A stretch of DNA of 64,000 nucleotides from Arenicola marina (GCA_964019135.1 OZ025256.1:744001-808000), one strand, 5' to 3'; shown: positions 45,605 to 57,041, numbered from the stretch's first letter. Translations and numbers: made by a program. Notes: generated from the sequence alone by a model not told the origin.

Positions 45605-46770
45605 TCCTTGTCGCATGATTATATGTCCTAAATCCATTCAATAAAGCAGTCCTTGTCTGGCATGGTTTTATTTCCTAAATCCATCCAATAAAGTGGGTCC
45701 TTGTCTGACATGCTTATATTTCCTAAATCCATCCAAGAAAGTGGGTCCTTGTCTGACATGCTTATATTTCCTAAATCCATCCAATAAAGTGGGTCCTTGT
45801 CTGGCATGGTTATATTTCCTAAATCCATCCAAGAAAGTGGGTCCTAGTCTGGCATTCTTGTATTTCCTAAATCCATCCAATAAAGTGGTCCTTGGCTGGC
45901 ATGCTTATATTTCCTAAATTCATCCAATAAAGTGGGTTCTTGTCTGACATGCTTATATTTCTTAAATCCATCCAATAACGCGGTCCTTGTCTGGCATGCT
46001 TATATTTCCTAAATCCATCCAATAAAGTGGGTCCCTGGGCTCGCGCTAGGATATTTTTTTCATTAGCCAATTTGGCTAATTCTGTGGAAAAACATTAGCC
46101 AAAATTAGCCAAATAAATTGGTTATAAATTGGTTATAAATCTCATAATTGGAGATGAATGTAGTAGATCTACCATGTAATGTGTTTTCCAGGCACATCTA
46201 TGCCTCGATAGCCAGAGGAACAGTTGATAAATGGGGTTAAACACTTATTATATATTAGCCATTTTGGCGAGGGTCCAGGAAGTTCTTATCGCCAAATCCC
46301 GAATTTTCTCGCCAAATGGCTATTGGCGAATGCTAACGCGAGCCTAGGGTCCTTGTCTGACATGCTTATATTTCTTAAATCCATCCAATAACGCGGTCCT
46401 TGTCTGGCATGCTTATATTTCCTAAATCCATCCAATAAAGCGGTCCTTGTCTGGCATTCTTGTATTTCCTAAATCTATCCACTAAAGTGGTCCTTGGCTG
46501 GCATGGTTATATTTCCTAAATCCATCCAATAAAGTGGTCCTTGTCTGGCATGCTTATATTTCCTAAGTCCATCCAACAAAACGGTCCTTGTCTGGCATGC
46601 GTATATTTCCTAAATCCATCCAATAAAGCAGTCCTTGTCTGGCATTCTTGTATTTCCTAAATCTATCCAATAAAGTGGGTCCTTGTCTGGCATGCTTATA
46701 TTTCCTAAATCCATTCAATAAAGCAGTGCTTGTCTGGCATGCTTATATTTCCTAAATCCATCTAATAAAG
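45605..46770. repeat. 47-48-bp minisatellite in DGKQ intron 1, about 18 copies
   Basis: The unit contains GGCATGCTTATATTTCCTAA, ATCCATCCAATAAAGTGGG and TCCTTGTCT. It is interrupted by a transposon at 46035-46347. Confidence 0.9.
46035..46347. mobile_element. 313-bp MITE inserted in the 47-bp array
   Basis: The ends CTGGGCTCGCGCTAG and CTAACGCGAGCCTAG are inverted copies with two mismatches. They are flanked by GGTCC on both sides (46030-46034 and 46348-46352), and removing the element plus one GGTCC restores an intact array unit. The interior has TTAGCCAATTTGGCTAA and CGCCAAATGGCTATTGGCG palindromes. Superfamily undecided. Confidence 0.8.
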
Positions 46771-46924
46771 TGGGTCAACTACAACTATCTTCCTAAAATC
46801 GGTTTGGGTTGTCTAATTTATCATTTCATTCACCCATGTGTCAAAACTCTGTATGCATATCTGTGTAAGTAACCAGTGCATAACCTCACCTCACTGCTAC
46901 ATGAGTGTTGTTGCACAAACGGTT

Positions 46925-48150
46925 GACCAGAAGCCTCCATATACCTCCCAGAAGGCCATACCAGAAGCCTCCATATACCACCCAGAAGGCCATACCAGAA
47001 ACCTCCATATACCCCCAGAAGGCCATACCAGAAACGTCTATATGCCCCCAGAAGTCCATACCAGAAGCATCCATATACCCCCATTAGGCCATACCTAAAA
47101 CCTCCATGTACCACCCAGAAGGCCATACCAGAAACCTCCATATACCACCCAGAAGGCCATACTAGAAACCTCCATATACCCCCAGAAGGCCATACCAGAA
47201 GCGTCTATATGCCCCCAGAAGTCCATACCAGAAGCATCCATATACCACCCAGAAGGCCATACCAGAAACCTCCATATACCACCCAGAAGGCCATACTAGA
47301 AACCTCCATATACCCCCAGAAGGCCATACCAGAAACGTCTATATGCCCCCAGAAGTCCATACCAGAAGCATCCATATACCACCCAGAAGGCCATACCAGA
47401 AACCTCCATATACCACCCAGAAGGCCATACCAGAAACCTCCATATACCCCCAGAAGGCCATACCAGAAGCGTCTATATGCCCCCAGAAGTCCATACCAGA
47501 AGCATCCATATACCACCCAGAAGGCCATACCAGAAACCTCCATATACCACCCAGAAGGCCATACCAGAAACCTCCATATACCCCCAGAAAGCCATACCAG
47601 AAGCGTCTATATGCCCCCAGAAGTCCATACCAGAAACCTCCATATACCACCCAGAAGGCCATACTAGAAACCTCCATATACCCCCAGAAGGCGATACCAG
47701 AAGCGTCTATATGCCCCCAGAAGTCCATACCAGAAGCATCCATATACCACCCAGAAGGCCATACCAGAAACCTCCATATACCACCCAGAAGGCCATACTA
47801 GAAACCTCCATATACCCCCAGAAGGCCATACCAGAAACGTCTATATGCCCCCTAGAAGTCCATACCAGAAGCATCCATATACCACCCAGAAGGCCATACC
47901 ATAAACCTCCATATACCACCCAGAAGGCCATACCAGAAACCTCCATATACCCCCAGAAGGCCATACCAGAAGCGTCTATATGCCCCCAGAAGTCCATACC
48001 AGAAGCATCCATATACCACCCAGAAGGCCATACCAGAAACCTCCATATACCACCCAGAAGGCCATACCAGAAACCTCCATATACCCCCAGAAAGCCATAC
48101 CAGAAGCGTCTATATGCCCCCAGAAGGCCATACCAGAAACCTCCATATAC
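46925..48150. repeat. 33/34-bp minisatellite with a 134-bp higher-order unit
   Basis: The basic unit is CCATACCAGAAACCTCCATA plus TACCACCCAGAAGG, about 36 copies. Four variant units (GCGTCTATATGCCCCC, GCATCCATATACCACC, AACCTCCATATACCACC, AACCTCCATATACCCCC) recur as a 134-bp block, for example from 47209, 47343 and 47477. It lies in DGKQ intron 1. Confidence 0.92.
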
Positions 48151-48553
48151 CATCCCAGAAACCTGAGGGGTTTGTCCACCACAGTGCACCACAGTGTACC
48201 ACACTGCACCATACCGAATATAAACGTATTTTGCGTGCACTTTTTTTTTCCAATGGGGACCTGAACTAAAAAAAACATGTTAAATCTGTCTGGGATCTAG
48301 ATGTGATATTCGTGAAATCCCCAATCTAATAATGTATAATGACGAGGACTTTACCATCACATGCTTGCCAGTTTGGTCGAATTCTTCACACTTGCATCCA
48401 GTGCGGGAACAAACCTTCTGAACTTTTTTGCGTTTTTGTTGGTAATTTATCCCTATTATTTCAAACTTATTGATGTAATCAGTCCTACGTTGACAGGCCA
48501 CAAATGTTAGCACCAGCTGTATAGTGATCGTGAATTCGTGTTTCTGTTTTCAG

Positions 48554-48633
48554 TGTGTAACTTTGTTGTACACGACCGGTGTCTAAAGACAGTGGTATCA
48601 CCATGTTCCAGTATTGCCACCAATCTAATAAAG
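48554..48633 (+). CDS. DGKQ: Diacylglycerol kinase theta, exon 2 (second half of C1-1)
   Basis: An 80-nt exon, TTTCTGTTTTCAG to ATAAAG|GTACGT, entering in phase 1 and leaving in phase 0. It encodes VCNFVVHDRCLKTVVSPC, then SSIATNLIK, completing C1-1 as C-x2-C-x4-H-x2-C-x7-C. All eight zinc ligands of the domain are present across exons 1 and 2. Confidence 0.92.
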
Positions 48634-48978
48634 GTACGTATGGAGAATGCCCCAATGGTATCTGCATCAAAGAGTCATTTTAATAATCACAGTTATTATT
48701 CGGCCAAAAACATGAATCGACGTACAATTTAGTAATTAGTACAAATATGAAAAGGCATGCATATGCCATTTAAACTTAAACCAATTGTTATGACTATCGT
48801 ATGTTGTTTGGTCTAAGTATGCATGCAATCTTACAATCATTGTGCAATATATTGGAAATGAGGCCCAGGCAATATTCGCAAGGACTTTGAATATACTGCA
48901 TCTGCCTCCATTGTTTTTGTTTACATATTGACAGTGAAAACACTTCTGACAAGTTTTCTTCCATGTTTCCTTCTGCAG

Positions 48979-49081
48979 TTTCCAGTAGCCCACTGCTGGT
49001 CAGAGCCTGGACACTTTAAGAGGAAATTTTGTAATTTATGTCGTAAACGTCTTGAAGATAGCTGGGCAATACGATGTGAAG
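48979..49081 (+). CDS. DGKQ: Diacylglycerol kinase theta, exon 3 (first half of C1-2)
   Basis: A 103-nt exon, TTCCTTCTGCAG to TGTGAA G|GTACGT, phase 0 in and phase 1 out. It encodes FPVAHCWSEPGHFKRKFCNL, then CRKRLEDSWAIRCE: H-x12-C-x2-C-x11-C. Human DGKQ has the corresponding PVAHC...KRKFC.VCRK sequence. The last 20 nt of the exon (TGGGCAATACGATGTGAAG) plus the donor are the founding copy of the 42-bp array that follows. Confidence 0.92.
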
Positions 49082-49752
49082 GTACGTTGAACATGAGACG
49101 TAGTTTGTTAATACGATGTGAAGGTTTGTTGACCAGCGAATATAACTGGGCAATATGATGTGAAGGTTTGTTGAACGTCGAATATAACTGGGCAATACGA
49201 TGTGAAGGTACGTTGAACGTCGAATATAACTGGGCAATTCGATGTGAAGGTTTGTTGAACGTCGAATATAACTGGGCAATACGATGTGAAGGTTTGTTGA
49301 ACGTCAAATATAATTGGGCAATACGATGTGAAGGTTTGTTGACCAGCGAATATAACTGGGCAATAAGATGTGAAGGTATGTTGAACGTCGAATATAACCG
49401 CAATACGATGTGAAGGTATGTTGAACGTCGAATATAACTGGGCATTACGATCTGAAGGAAGGTTGAACGTCGAATATAACTGGGCAATACGATGCGAAGG
49501 TATGTTGAACATCGAATATAACTGGGCAATACGATGTCAAGGTATGTTGACCAGCGAATATAACTGGGCAATACGATGTCATGGTATGTTGAACATTGAA
49601 TATAACTGGGCAATACGATCTGAAGGTATGTTGAACGTCGAATATAACTGGGCAATACGATGTCAAGGTATGTTGAACATCGAATATAACTGGGCAATAC
49701 GATGTCAAGGTATGTTGACCAGCGAATATAACTGGGCAATATAGTGTGAAGG
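49082..49752 (+). repeat. 42-bp minisatellite copying the exon 3 end plus its 5' splice site (about 16 copies)
   Basis: The unit is GTATGTTGAACGTCGAATAT, then AACTGGGCAATACGATGTGAAG. The first unit (49082-49123) is diverged in its middle. Nearly every unit keeps GAAG|GT with ACGT, TTGT or ATGT after it, so each is a candidate donor. In the exon frame the second unit ends in TGA (about 49156), so only the first decoy donor keeps the protein open. It occupies the 5' 60% of intron 3. Confidence 0.92.
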
Positions 49753-50194
49753 TGCCCTACCACTAGAGATCGTTGCGCACAGCCTGATTGCTATGTGAAT
49801 AAATCCTCTTGACACTTGGTATTCGTCATCGGCCAGTGTAGCTGTAGGTCTTATTAAGCAGGAACCACTAAAGTAATACAATAACAATTTTATTACAACT
49901 ATCTGGAAGAGTTTTAATTACTGTGGCCACATGGCAAGATTATGTCAAGGGCTCTGTGTATGGCATATGTAACAGATTTGAGCAGACTACATTTTGTTGT
50001 TGTTTGCATTAACTAACCAAACTGGTTTAGCATATTATGCAAAGAAAAGAAATCTTACAGCGGTAGCATTTAACATTTCATCAATGCTATAGTTATTATT
50101 TTAGATATTAATCTCTGTTGGATCGTCCAGTGGTATGCATCCATGTATGAACCAATGCTGGTATTTATTACCATCTGTTTTCTTTTCTTTACAG
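49753..50194. other. DGKQ intron 3, 3' part
   Basis: Unique A/T-rich sequence leading to the TTTTCTTTTCTTTACAG acceptor. Nothing else is seen. Confidence 0.6.
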
Positions 50195-50283
50195 TTTGTG
50201 AATATTATGCACACCTGGAGTGTCAGGATTTTGTTGTTAGTGACTGCAAAGAATGTGCCACATTTGTTCCTCAAAAAGACAAA
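50195..50283 (+). CDS. DGKQ: Diacylglycerol kinase theta, exon 4 (second half of C1-2)
   Basis: An 89-nt exon, phase 1 in and phase 0 out (GACAAA|GTAAGT). It encodes VCEYYAHLECQDFVVSDC, then KECATFVPQKDK, finishing C1-2 as C-x2-C-x4-H-x2-C-x7-C. Confidence 0.92.
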
Positions 50284-50345
50284 GTAAGTAACGTACGAAT
50301 ACGATGTCTTACTGTAGCGTCGAAGGGTAATATTTATGTGACAAA

Positions 50346-52098
50346 ATGCCGTGTTGTGTCTGATACCACAGCCGTCTAATCCAACATGTCACATAATGCC
50401 GTGTTGTGTCTGATACCACAGCCGTCTAATCCAACATGTGACACCATGTCATGTTGTGTCTGATACCACAGCCGTCTAATCCAACATGTCACATAATGCC
50501 GTGTTGTGTCTGATACCACAGCCGTCTAATCCAACATGTGACACAATGCCGTGTTGTGTCTGATACCACAGCCGTCTAATCCAACATGTGACACCATGCC
50601 GTGTTGTGTCTGATACCACAGCCGTCTAATCCAACATGTGACACAATGCCGTGTTGTGTCTGATACCACAGCCGTCTAATCCAACATGTGACACCATGCC
50701 GTGTTGTGTCTGATACCCCAGCCGTCTAATCCAACATGTGACACCATGCCGTGTTGTGTCTGATACCACAGCCGTCTAATCCAACATGTGACACAATGCC
50801 GTGTTGTGTCTGATACCACAGCCGTCTAATCCAACATGTCACATAATGCCGTGTTGTGTCTGATACCACAGCCGTCTAATCCAACATGTGACACAATGCC
50901 GTGTTGTGTCTGATAACACAGCCGTCTAATCCAACATGTGACACAATGCCGTGTTGTGTCTGATACCCCAGCCGTCTAATCCAACATGTCACATAATGCC
51001 GTGTTGTGTCTGATACCACAGCCGTCTAATCCAACATGTGACACAATGCCGTGTTGTGTCTGATACCACAGCCGTCTAATCCAACATGTCACATAATGCC
51101 GTGTTGTGTCTGATACCACAGCCGTCTAATCCAACATGTGACACCATGCCGTGTTGTGTCTGATAACACAGCCGTCTAATCCAATATGTGACACAATGCC
51201 GTGTTGTGTCTGATACCACAGCCGTCTAATCCAACATGTGACACCATGCCGTGTTGTGTCTGATACCACAGCCGTCTAATCCAACATGTGACACCATGCC
51301 GTGTTGTGTCTGATACCACAGCCGTCTAATCCAACATGTGACACAATGTCATGTTGTGTCTGATACCACAGCCGTCTAATCCAACATGTGACATAATGCC
51401 GTGTTGTGTCTGATACCACAGCCGTCTAATCCAACATGTGACACCATGTCATGTTGTGTCTGATAACACAGCCGTCTAATCCAACATGTGATACAATGCC
51501 GTGTTGTGTCTGATACCACAGCCGTCTAATCCAACATGTCACATAATGCCGTGTTGTGTCTGATACCACAGCCGTCTAATCCAACATGTGACACCATGTC
51601 ATGTTGTGTCTGATAACACAGCCGTCTAATCCAACATGTGATACAATGCCGTGTTGTGTCTGATGCCACAGCCGTCTAATCCAACATGTCACATAATGCC
51701 GTGTTGTGTCTGATACCACAGCCATCTAATCCAACATGTGACACCATGTCATGTTGTGTCTGATACCACAGCCGTCTAATCCAACATGTCACATAATGCC
51801 GTGTTGTGTCTGATACCACAGCCGTCTAATCCAACATGTGACACAATGCCGTGTTGTGTCTGATACCCCAGCCGTCTAATCCAACATGTGACACCATGCC
51901 GTGTTGTGTCTGATACCACAGCCATCTAATCCAACATGTGACACAATGCCGTGTTGTGTCTGATACCCCAGCCGTCTAATCCAACATGTGACACCATGCC
52001 GTGTTGTGCCTGATACCACAGCCATCTAATCCAACATGTGACACAATGCCGTGTTGTGTCTGATACCCCAGCCGTCTAATCCAACATGTCACATAATG
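50346..52098. repeat. 50-bp minisatellite in DGKQ intron 4, about 35 copies
   Basis: The unit is ATGCCGTGTTGTGTCTGATA, then CCACAGCCGTCTAATCCAAC ATGTGACACA. It is very homogeneous, with switching variants GTCACATA, GTGACACC and GTCATGTTG. No homology to exon 4 or 5 is seen. Confidence 0.95.
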
Positions 52099-52347
52099 TC
52101 ACTTGATTTCATCCAAATGTTCGCTGTGTAGGGAATATTCTCTGTTGCTAAAGTAATGAGTTTTTATTTAATTAATAATGTCATCTGTATTATGGATTAA
52201 ACAAAGAATTCTGTATAACATTAAAAAAAAAATGCAAGTGATTTTTTTTTCAAATATTGATGACAAAAATAATTGTTTTATTTATATATGTATATTATAT
52301 ATATATTATATTATGTGGTGACTGATTGCGACTTTGCTCTCCGCCAG

Positions 52348-52479
52348 ATGTCCGTGGTTCACTACCACCATTGGCGGGAGGGTAACTTGCCGGGCAACTC
52401 CAAGTGTCTTCAGTGTAAGAAGACGTGTTGGTCGGCCGAGTGTCTAGCCGGGATGCGCTGTGAATGGTGTGGCGTCACG
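52348..52479 (+). CDS. DGKQ: Diacylglycerol kinase theta, exon 5 (C1-3, partial)
   Basis: A 132-nt exon, TTTGCTCTCCGCCAG to GTCACG|GTCAGT, phase 0 at both ends. It encodes MSVVHYHHWREGNLPGNSKC, then LQCKKTCWSAECLAGMRCEW and CGVT. The HHWREGNLP and LAG(V/M)RCEWCGV stretches are nearly the same in human DGKQ, where this is the third, atypical C1 domain. The remaining C1-3 ligands, the Ras-association/PH-like part and the kinase catalytic domain are not in the window. Confidence 0.92.
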
Positions 52480-52818
52480 GTCAGTATCTACCCTCCCCCC
52501 CCCCCCCCCCCACCTCTGGTTCTCTGTGTGCAGTGAAATCAACTGTCGTTTTAGGTCGCTGTTGTACACAAGTCCAAGTCCAAGGTTCATTTATTTTCCT
52601 AAATGTGCAAGTATTAAAACAGTAAATGGTGGATGCAAGCTAACGAAATGTCGACATTTAGGATGGCTGACTCGGGCTAAGACTATAGGGTCGCTGTCAC
52701 CCGGGCTACCTGACTCACACACCTGGCTACACACACACAAGGGTTACACCGCGCCAAGCACCCCACATCCCTTGACGATGAATGGATGAATCATGCTCCA
52801 GATTAAAGCACTATACTT

Positions 52819-53167
52819 ACATGCACCATCTTAGATTTTTTACATTTTAGAATCAAGACTAAAAGTATCTCAAAAATTATGATGCATATGTTTTATACTT
52901 CTTTGAGTCTGTAAAACAAACTTTTCAACATAAATCTGCGCGGTCTATTTTTATCGCGCGCGGACGTGATAGCGAGCCGCGGTCGACATCGCAAACAAAA
53001 TACACACAAAAACAGGCGCGCAGGGATATAAAGCCGGCCACCAACTTCTGCTCCGGTGACCAAATTGCTTCTCTCCGGATAGCCCACAGGCTTTCAGGAT
53101 TTAAATTCAAGACAGAATGTACTTATTTGACATGGAAAAGAGGTTGGTAATACAAAAAATTACGGAA
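52819..53167 (+). mobile_element. Dispersed repeat, copy 2
   Basis: About 350 bp matching 13343-13692 nearly end to end in the same orientation, including the GATATAAA box and CGGCCACCAACTTCTGCTCC. It lies in DGKQ intron 5 and runs straight into the G-rich array. Confidence 0.7.
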
Positions 53168-55448
53168 TTGATTCTGCTCCTCTACTGGGGTGGGTGGGGG
53201 TGCTTGATTCTGCTCCTCTAATGGGGTGGGGGGGGTGCATGATTCTGCTCCTCTAATGGGGTGTGGGGGGGGTGCTTGATTCTGCTCCTCTACTGGGGTG
53301 GGGGGGTGCTTGATTCTGCTCCTCTACTGGGGTGGGGGGGGTGCATGATTCTGCTCCTCTAATGGGGTGGGGGGGTGCTTGATTCTGCTCCTCTACTGGG
53401 GTGGGGGGGGTGCTTGATTCTGCTCCTCTAATGGGGTGGGGGGGTGCTTGATTCTGCTCCTCTAATGGGGTGTGGGGGGGTGCTTGATTCTGCTCCTCTA
53501 CTGGGGTGGGGAGGGTGCTTGATTCTGCTCCTCTACTGGGGTGGGGGGGGGGTGCTTGATTCTGCTCCTCTAATGGGGTGGGGGGGGTGCTTGATTCTGC
53601 TCCTCTAATGGGGTGGGGGGGGGTGCTTGATTCTGCTCCTCTACTGGGGTGGGGGGGGGGGGGTGCTTGATTCTGCTCCTCTAATGGGGTGGGGGGGGGG
53701 GTGCTTGATTCTGCTCCTCTAATGGGGTNNNNNNNNNNNNNNNNNNNNNNNNNNNNNNNNNNNNNNNNNNNNNNNNNNNNNNNNNNNNNNNNNNNNNNNN
53801 NNNNNNNNNNNNNNNNNNNNNNNNNNNNNNNNNNNNNNNNNNNNNNNNNNNNNNNNNNNNNNNNNNNNNNNNNNNNNNNNNNNNNNNNNNNNNNNNNNNN
53901 NNNNNNNNNNNNNNNNNNNNNNNNNNNNGGGGGGGGGTGCTTGATTCTGCTCCTCTAATGGGGTGTGGGGGGTGCTTGATTCTGCTCCTCTACTGGGGTG
54001 GGGGGTGCTTGATTCTGCTCCTCTACTGGGGTGTGGGGGGGTGCTTGATTCTGCTCCTCTAATGGGGTGGGGGGGGTGCTTGATTCTGCTCCTCTAATGG
54101 GGTGTGGGGGGGTGCTTGATTCTGCTCCTCTACTGGGGTGGGGGGGTGCTTGATTCTGCTCCTCTACTGGGGTGTGGGGGGGTGCTTGATTCTGCTCCTC
54201 TACTGGGGTGGGGGGGGTGCTTGATTCTGCTCCTCTACTGGGGTGGGGGGGTGCTTGATTCTGCTCCTCTACTGGGGTGGGGGGGGTGCTTGATTCTGCT
54301 CCTCTACTGGGGTGTGGGGGGGTGCTTGATTCTGCTCCTCTAATGGGGTGGGGGGGGTGCTTGATTCTGCTCCTCTAATGGGGTGGGGGGGGTGCTTGAT
54401 TCTGCTCCTCTAATGGGGTGGGGGGGGGGTACATGATTCTGCTCCTCTAATGGGGTGGGGGGGGTGCTTGATTCTGCTCCTCTACTGGGGTGGGGGGGGT
54501 GCTTGATTCTGCTCCTCTAATGGGGTGGGGGGGGTGCTTGATTCTGCTCCTCTACTGGGGTGGGGGGGGTACATGATTCTGCTCCTCTAATGGGGTGGGG
54601 GGGGTGCTTGATTCTGCTCCTCTAATGGGGTGGGGGGGGTGCTTGATTCTGCTCCTCTAATGGGGTGGGGGGGGTGCTTGATTCTGCTCCTCTAATGGGG
54701 TGGGGGGGGGTGCTTGATTCTGCTCCTCTAATGGGGTGGGGGGGGGGGTACATGATTCTGCTCCTCTAATGGGGTGGGGGGGGTGCTTGATTCTGCTCCT
54801 CTAATGGGGTGGGGGGGGTGCTTGATTCTGCTCCTCTAATGGGGTGGGGGGGGTGCTTGATTCTGCTCCTCTAATGGGGTGGGGGGGGGGGTGCTTGATT
54901 CTGCTCCTCTACTGGGGTGGGGGGGGGTGCTTGATTCTGCTCCTCTACTGGGGTGGGGGGGTGCTTGATTCTGCTCCTCTAATGGGGTGTGGGGGGGTGC
55001 TTGATTCTGCTCCTCTAATGGGGTGGGGGGGGGTGCTTGATTCTGCTCCTCTAATGGGGTGGGGGGGTGCTTGATTCTGCTCCTCTAATGGGGTGGGGGG
55101 GGGTGCTTGATACTGCTCCTCTAATGGGGTGGGGGGGGTGCTTGATTCTGCTCCTCTACTGGGGTGGGGGGGGGGGTGCTTGATTCTGCTCCTCTAATGG
55201 GGTGGGGGGGGGTGCATGATTCTGCTCCTCTAATGGGGTGGGGGGGGTGCTTGATTCTGCTCCTCTAATGGGGTGGGGGGGGTGCTTGATTCTGCTCCTC
55301 TAATGGGGTGGGGGGGGTGCTTGATTCTGCTCCTCTAATGGGGTGGGGGGGGGGTGCTTGATTCTGCTCCTCTAATGGGGTGGGGGGGTGCTTGATTCTG
55401 CTCCTCTAATGGGGTGGGGGGGGGGTGCTTGATACTGCTCCTCTACTG
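53168..55448. repeat. G-tract minisatellite, about 34-bp units, with assembly gap
   Basis: The unit is GATTCTGCTCCTCTAATGGGG, T, a run of 6-13 G, then TGCTT. The unit length varies mainly by G-run length. About 60 units are visible around the gap. Each unit has GGGG-T-G(6+), so G-quadruplex formation is likely on the plus strand. Confidence 0.95.
53729..53928. other. Assembly gap (200 N)
   Basis: Exactly 200 N inside the G-rich array, a placeholder of unknown true size. Confidence 0.99.
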
Positions 55449-55554
55449 GGGTGAGTGAGGGTGAGTGGGGGGCCAGGTTGCTTGTCGAACGTCTCACCAC
55501 TTTCAACTGTATATTCTTTTCAAACGGGGATTGGTGGGGGAGGGGGCGGTCACT

Positions 55555-55770
55555 TCCTGGCCTATTAGTTTAGTTAGGCGCGTTTGGCTTTGGTCGTGTC
55601 GTGTTGCAATCCCACGTGCGCAAGTGTCTATGTGCAGGATAAGATCCCAATGATGTCCTTCTTTGTAAATAGCAGGAGCTTTCTCTGGAAGACATGGCTC
55701 CTCTCTACCCTAACCCTTTGCATTGTCCCGATATGACATGCAGAGGCGTCCTACTCAAAGCATGTTTGCT
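55555..55770 (+). mobile_element. SINE-related element, second subfamily
   Basis: It contains TGCAGGATAAGATCCCAATG, GTCCTTCTTTGTAAATAGCA, CATGGCTCCTCTCTACCCTA and CGATATGACATGCAGAGGCG, as in the copy at 10140. The tRNA-like head (GTTTAGTTAGGCGCGTTTGG ... GTTGCAATCCCACG) is diverged. Confidence 0.55.
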
Positions 55771-55845
55771 TTCCAAATGTGGCATGTGGCATCTCTACTA
55801 TAGACAATGATGTTGATGGTAAAAATGGTACGAAAGTCAAGACCT

Positions 55846-57041
55846 ATACGTCAGTCAGTACGTATCGCACTGAGCTTTTACAGGTCCCACGCAACCAAGG
55901 TGAACCTCGCTAGCTCAGTACGTAGCACACTGAGCTTATCTAGGTCCCACGCAACCAAGGTGAACCTCGCTAGCTCAGTACGTAGCGCACTGAGCTTATA
56001 TAGGTCCCACGCAACCAAGGTGAACCTCGCTAGCTCAGTACGTAGCGCACTGAGCTTTTATAGGTCCCACTCAACCAAGGTGAACCTCGCTAGCGCAGTA
56101 CGTAGCGCACTGAGCTTTTATAGGTCCAACTCAACCAAGGTGAACCTCGCTAGCTCAGTACGTAGCGCACTGAGCTTTTATAGGTCCCACGCAACCAAGG
56201 TGAACCTCGCTAGCTCAGTACGTAGCGTACTGAGCTTTTATAGGTCCCACTCAACCAAGGTGAACCTCGTTAACTCAGTACGTAGCGCACTGAGCTTTTA
56301 TGGGTCCCACTAAACCAAGGTGAACCTTGCTAGCTCAGTACGTAGCGCACTGAGCTTTTGTAGGTCCCACTTAGCTAAGGTGAACCTCGTTAACTCAGTA
56401 CATAGCGCACTGAGCTTTTATAGGTCCCACTCCACCAAGGTGAACCACGCTAGCTCAGTACGTAGCGCACTGAGCTTTTATATGTCCCACTCAACCAAGG
56501 TGAACCTCGCTAGCTCAGTGCGTAGCGTACTGAGCTTTTGTAGGTCCCACTTAGCTAAGGTGAACCTCGTTAACTCAGTACGTAGCGCACTGAGCTTTTA
56601 TGGGTCCCACTCAACCAAGGTGAACTTCGCTAGCTCAGTACGTAGCGCACTGAGCTTTCATAGGTCCCACTCCACCAAGGTGAACCTCGCTAGCTCAGTA
56701 CGTAGCGCACTGAGCTTTTATAGGTCCCACTCAACCAAGGTGAACCTCGCTAGCTCAGTTCGTAGCGCACTGTGCTTTTATAGGTCCCACTCAACCAAGG
56801 TGAACCTCGCTAGCTCAGTACGTAGCGCACTGAGCTTTTATAGGTCCCCCTCAACCAAGGTGAACCTCGCTAGCTCAGTACGTAGCACACTGAGCTTTTA
56901 TAGGTCCCACTCAACCAAGGTGAACCTCGCTAGCTCAGTACGTAGCACACTGAGCTTTTGTAGGTCCCACTCAACCAATGTAAACCTCGCTAGCTCAGTA
57001 CGTAGCGCACTGAGCTTATATAGGTCCCCCTCAACCAAGGT
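55846..57041 (+). repeat. 60-bp minisatellite, 20 copies
   Basis: The unit is CAGTACGTAGCGCACTGAGC, TTTTATAGGTCCCACTCAAC, CAAGGTGAACCTCGCTAGCT. The period is exactly 60, so one frame stays open (SSVRSALSFYRSHSTKVNLA type) apart from one stop. The first unit has CTTTTACAG|GTCCCACGCAACCAAG|GTGAAC, a mini-exon-like layout. No domain supports translation. Confidence 0.93.

Noticed and set aside
46838..48264. Tyr/Pro-rich repeat proteins on both strands over the 33/34-bp array
   Set aside because: The 134-bp higher-order period and simultaneous open frames on both strands show a non-coding intronic minisatellite.
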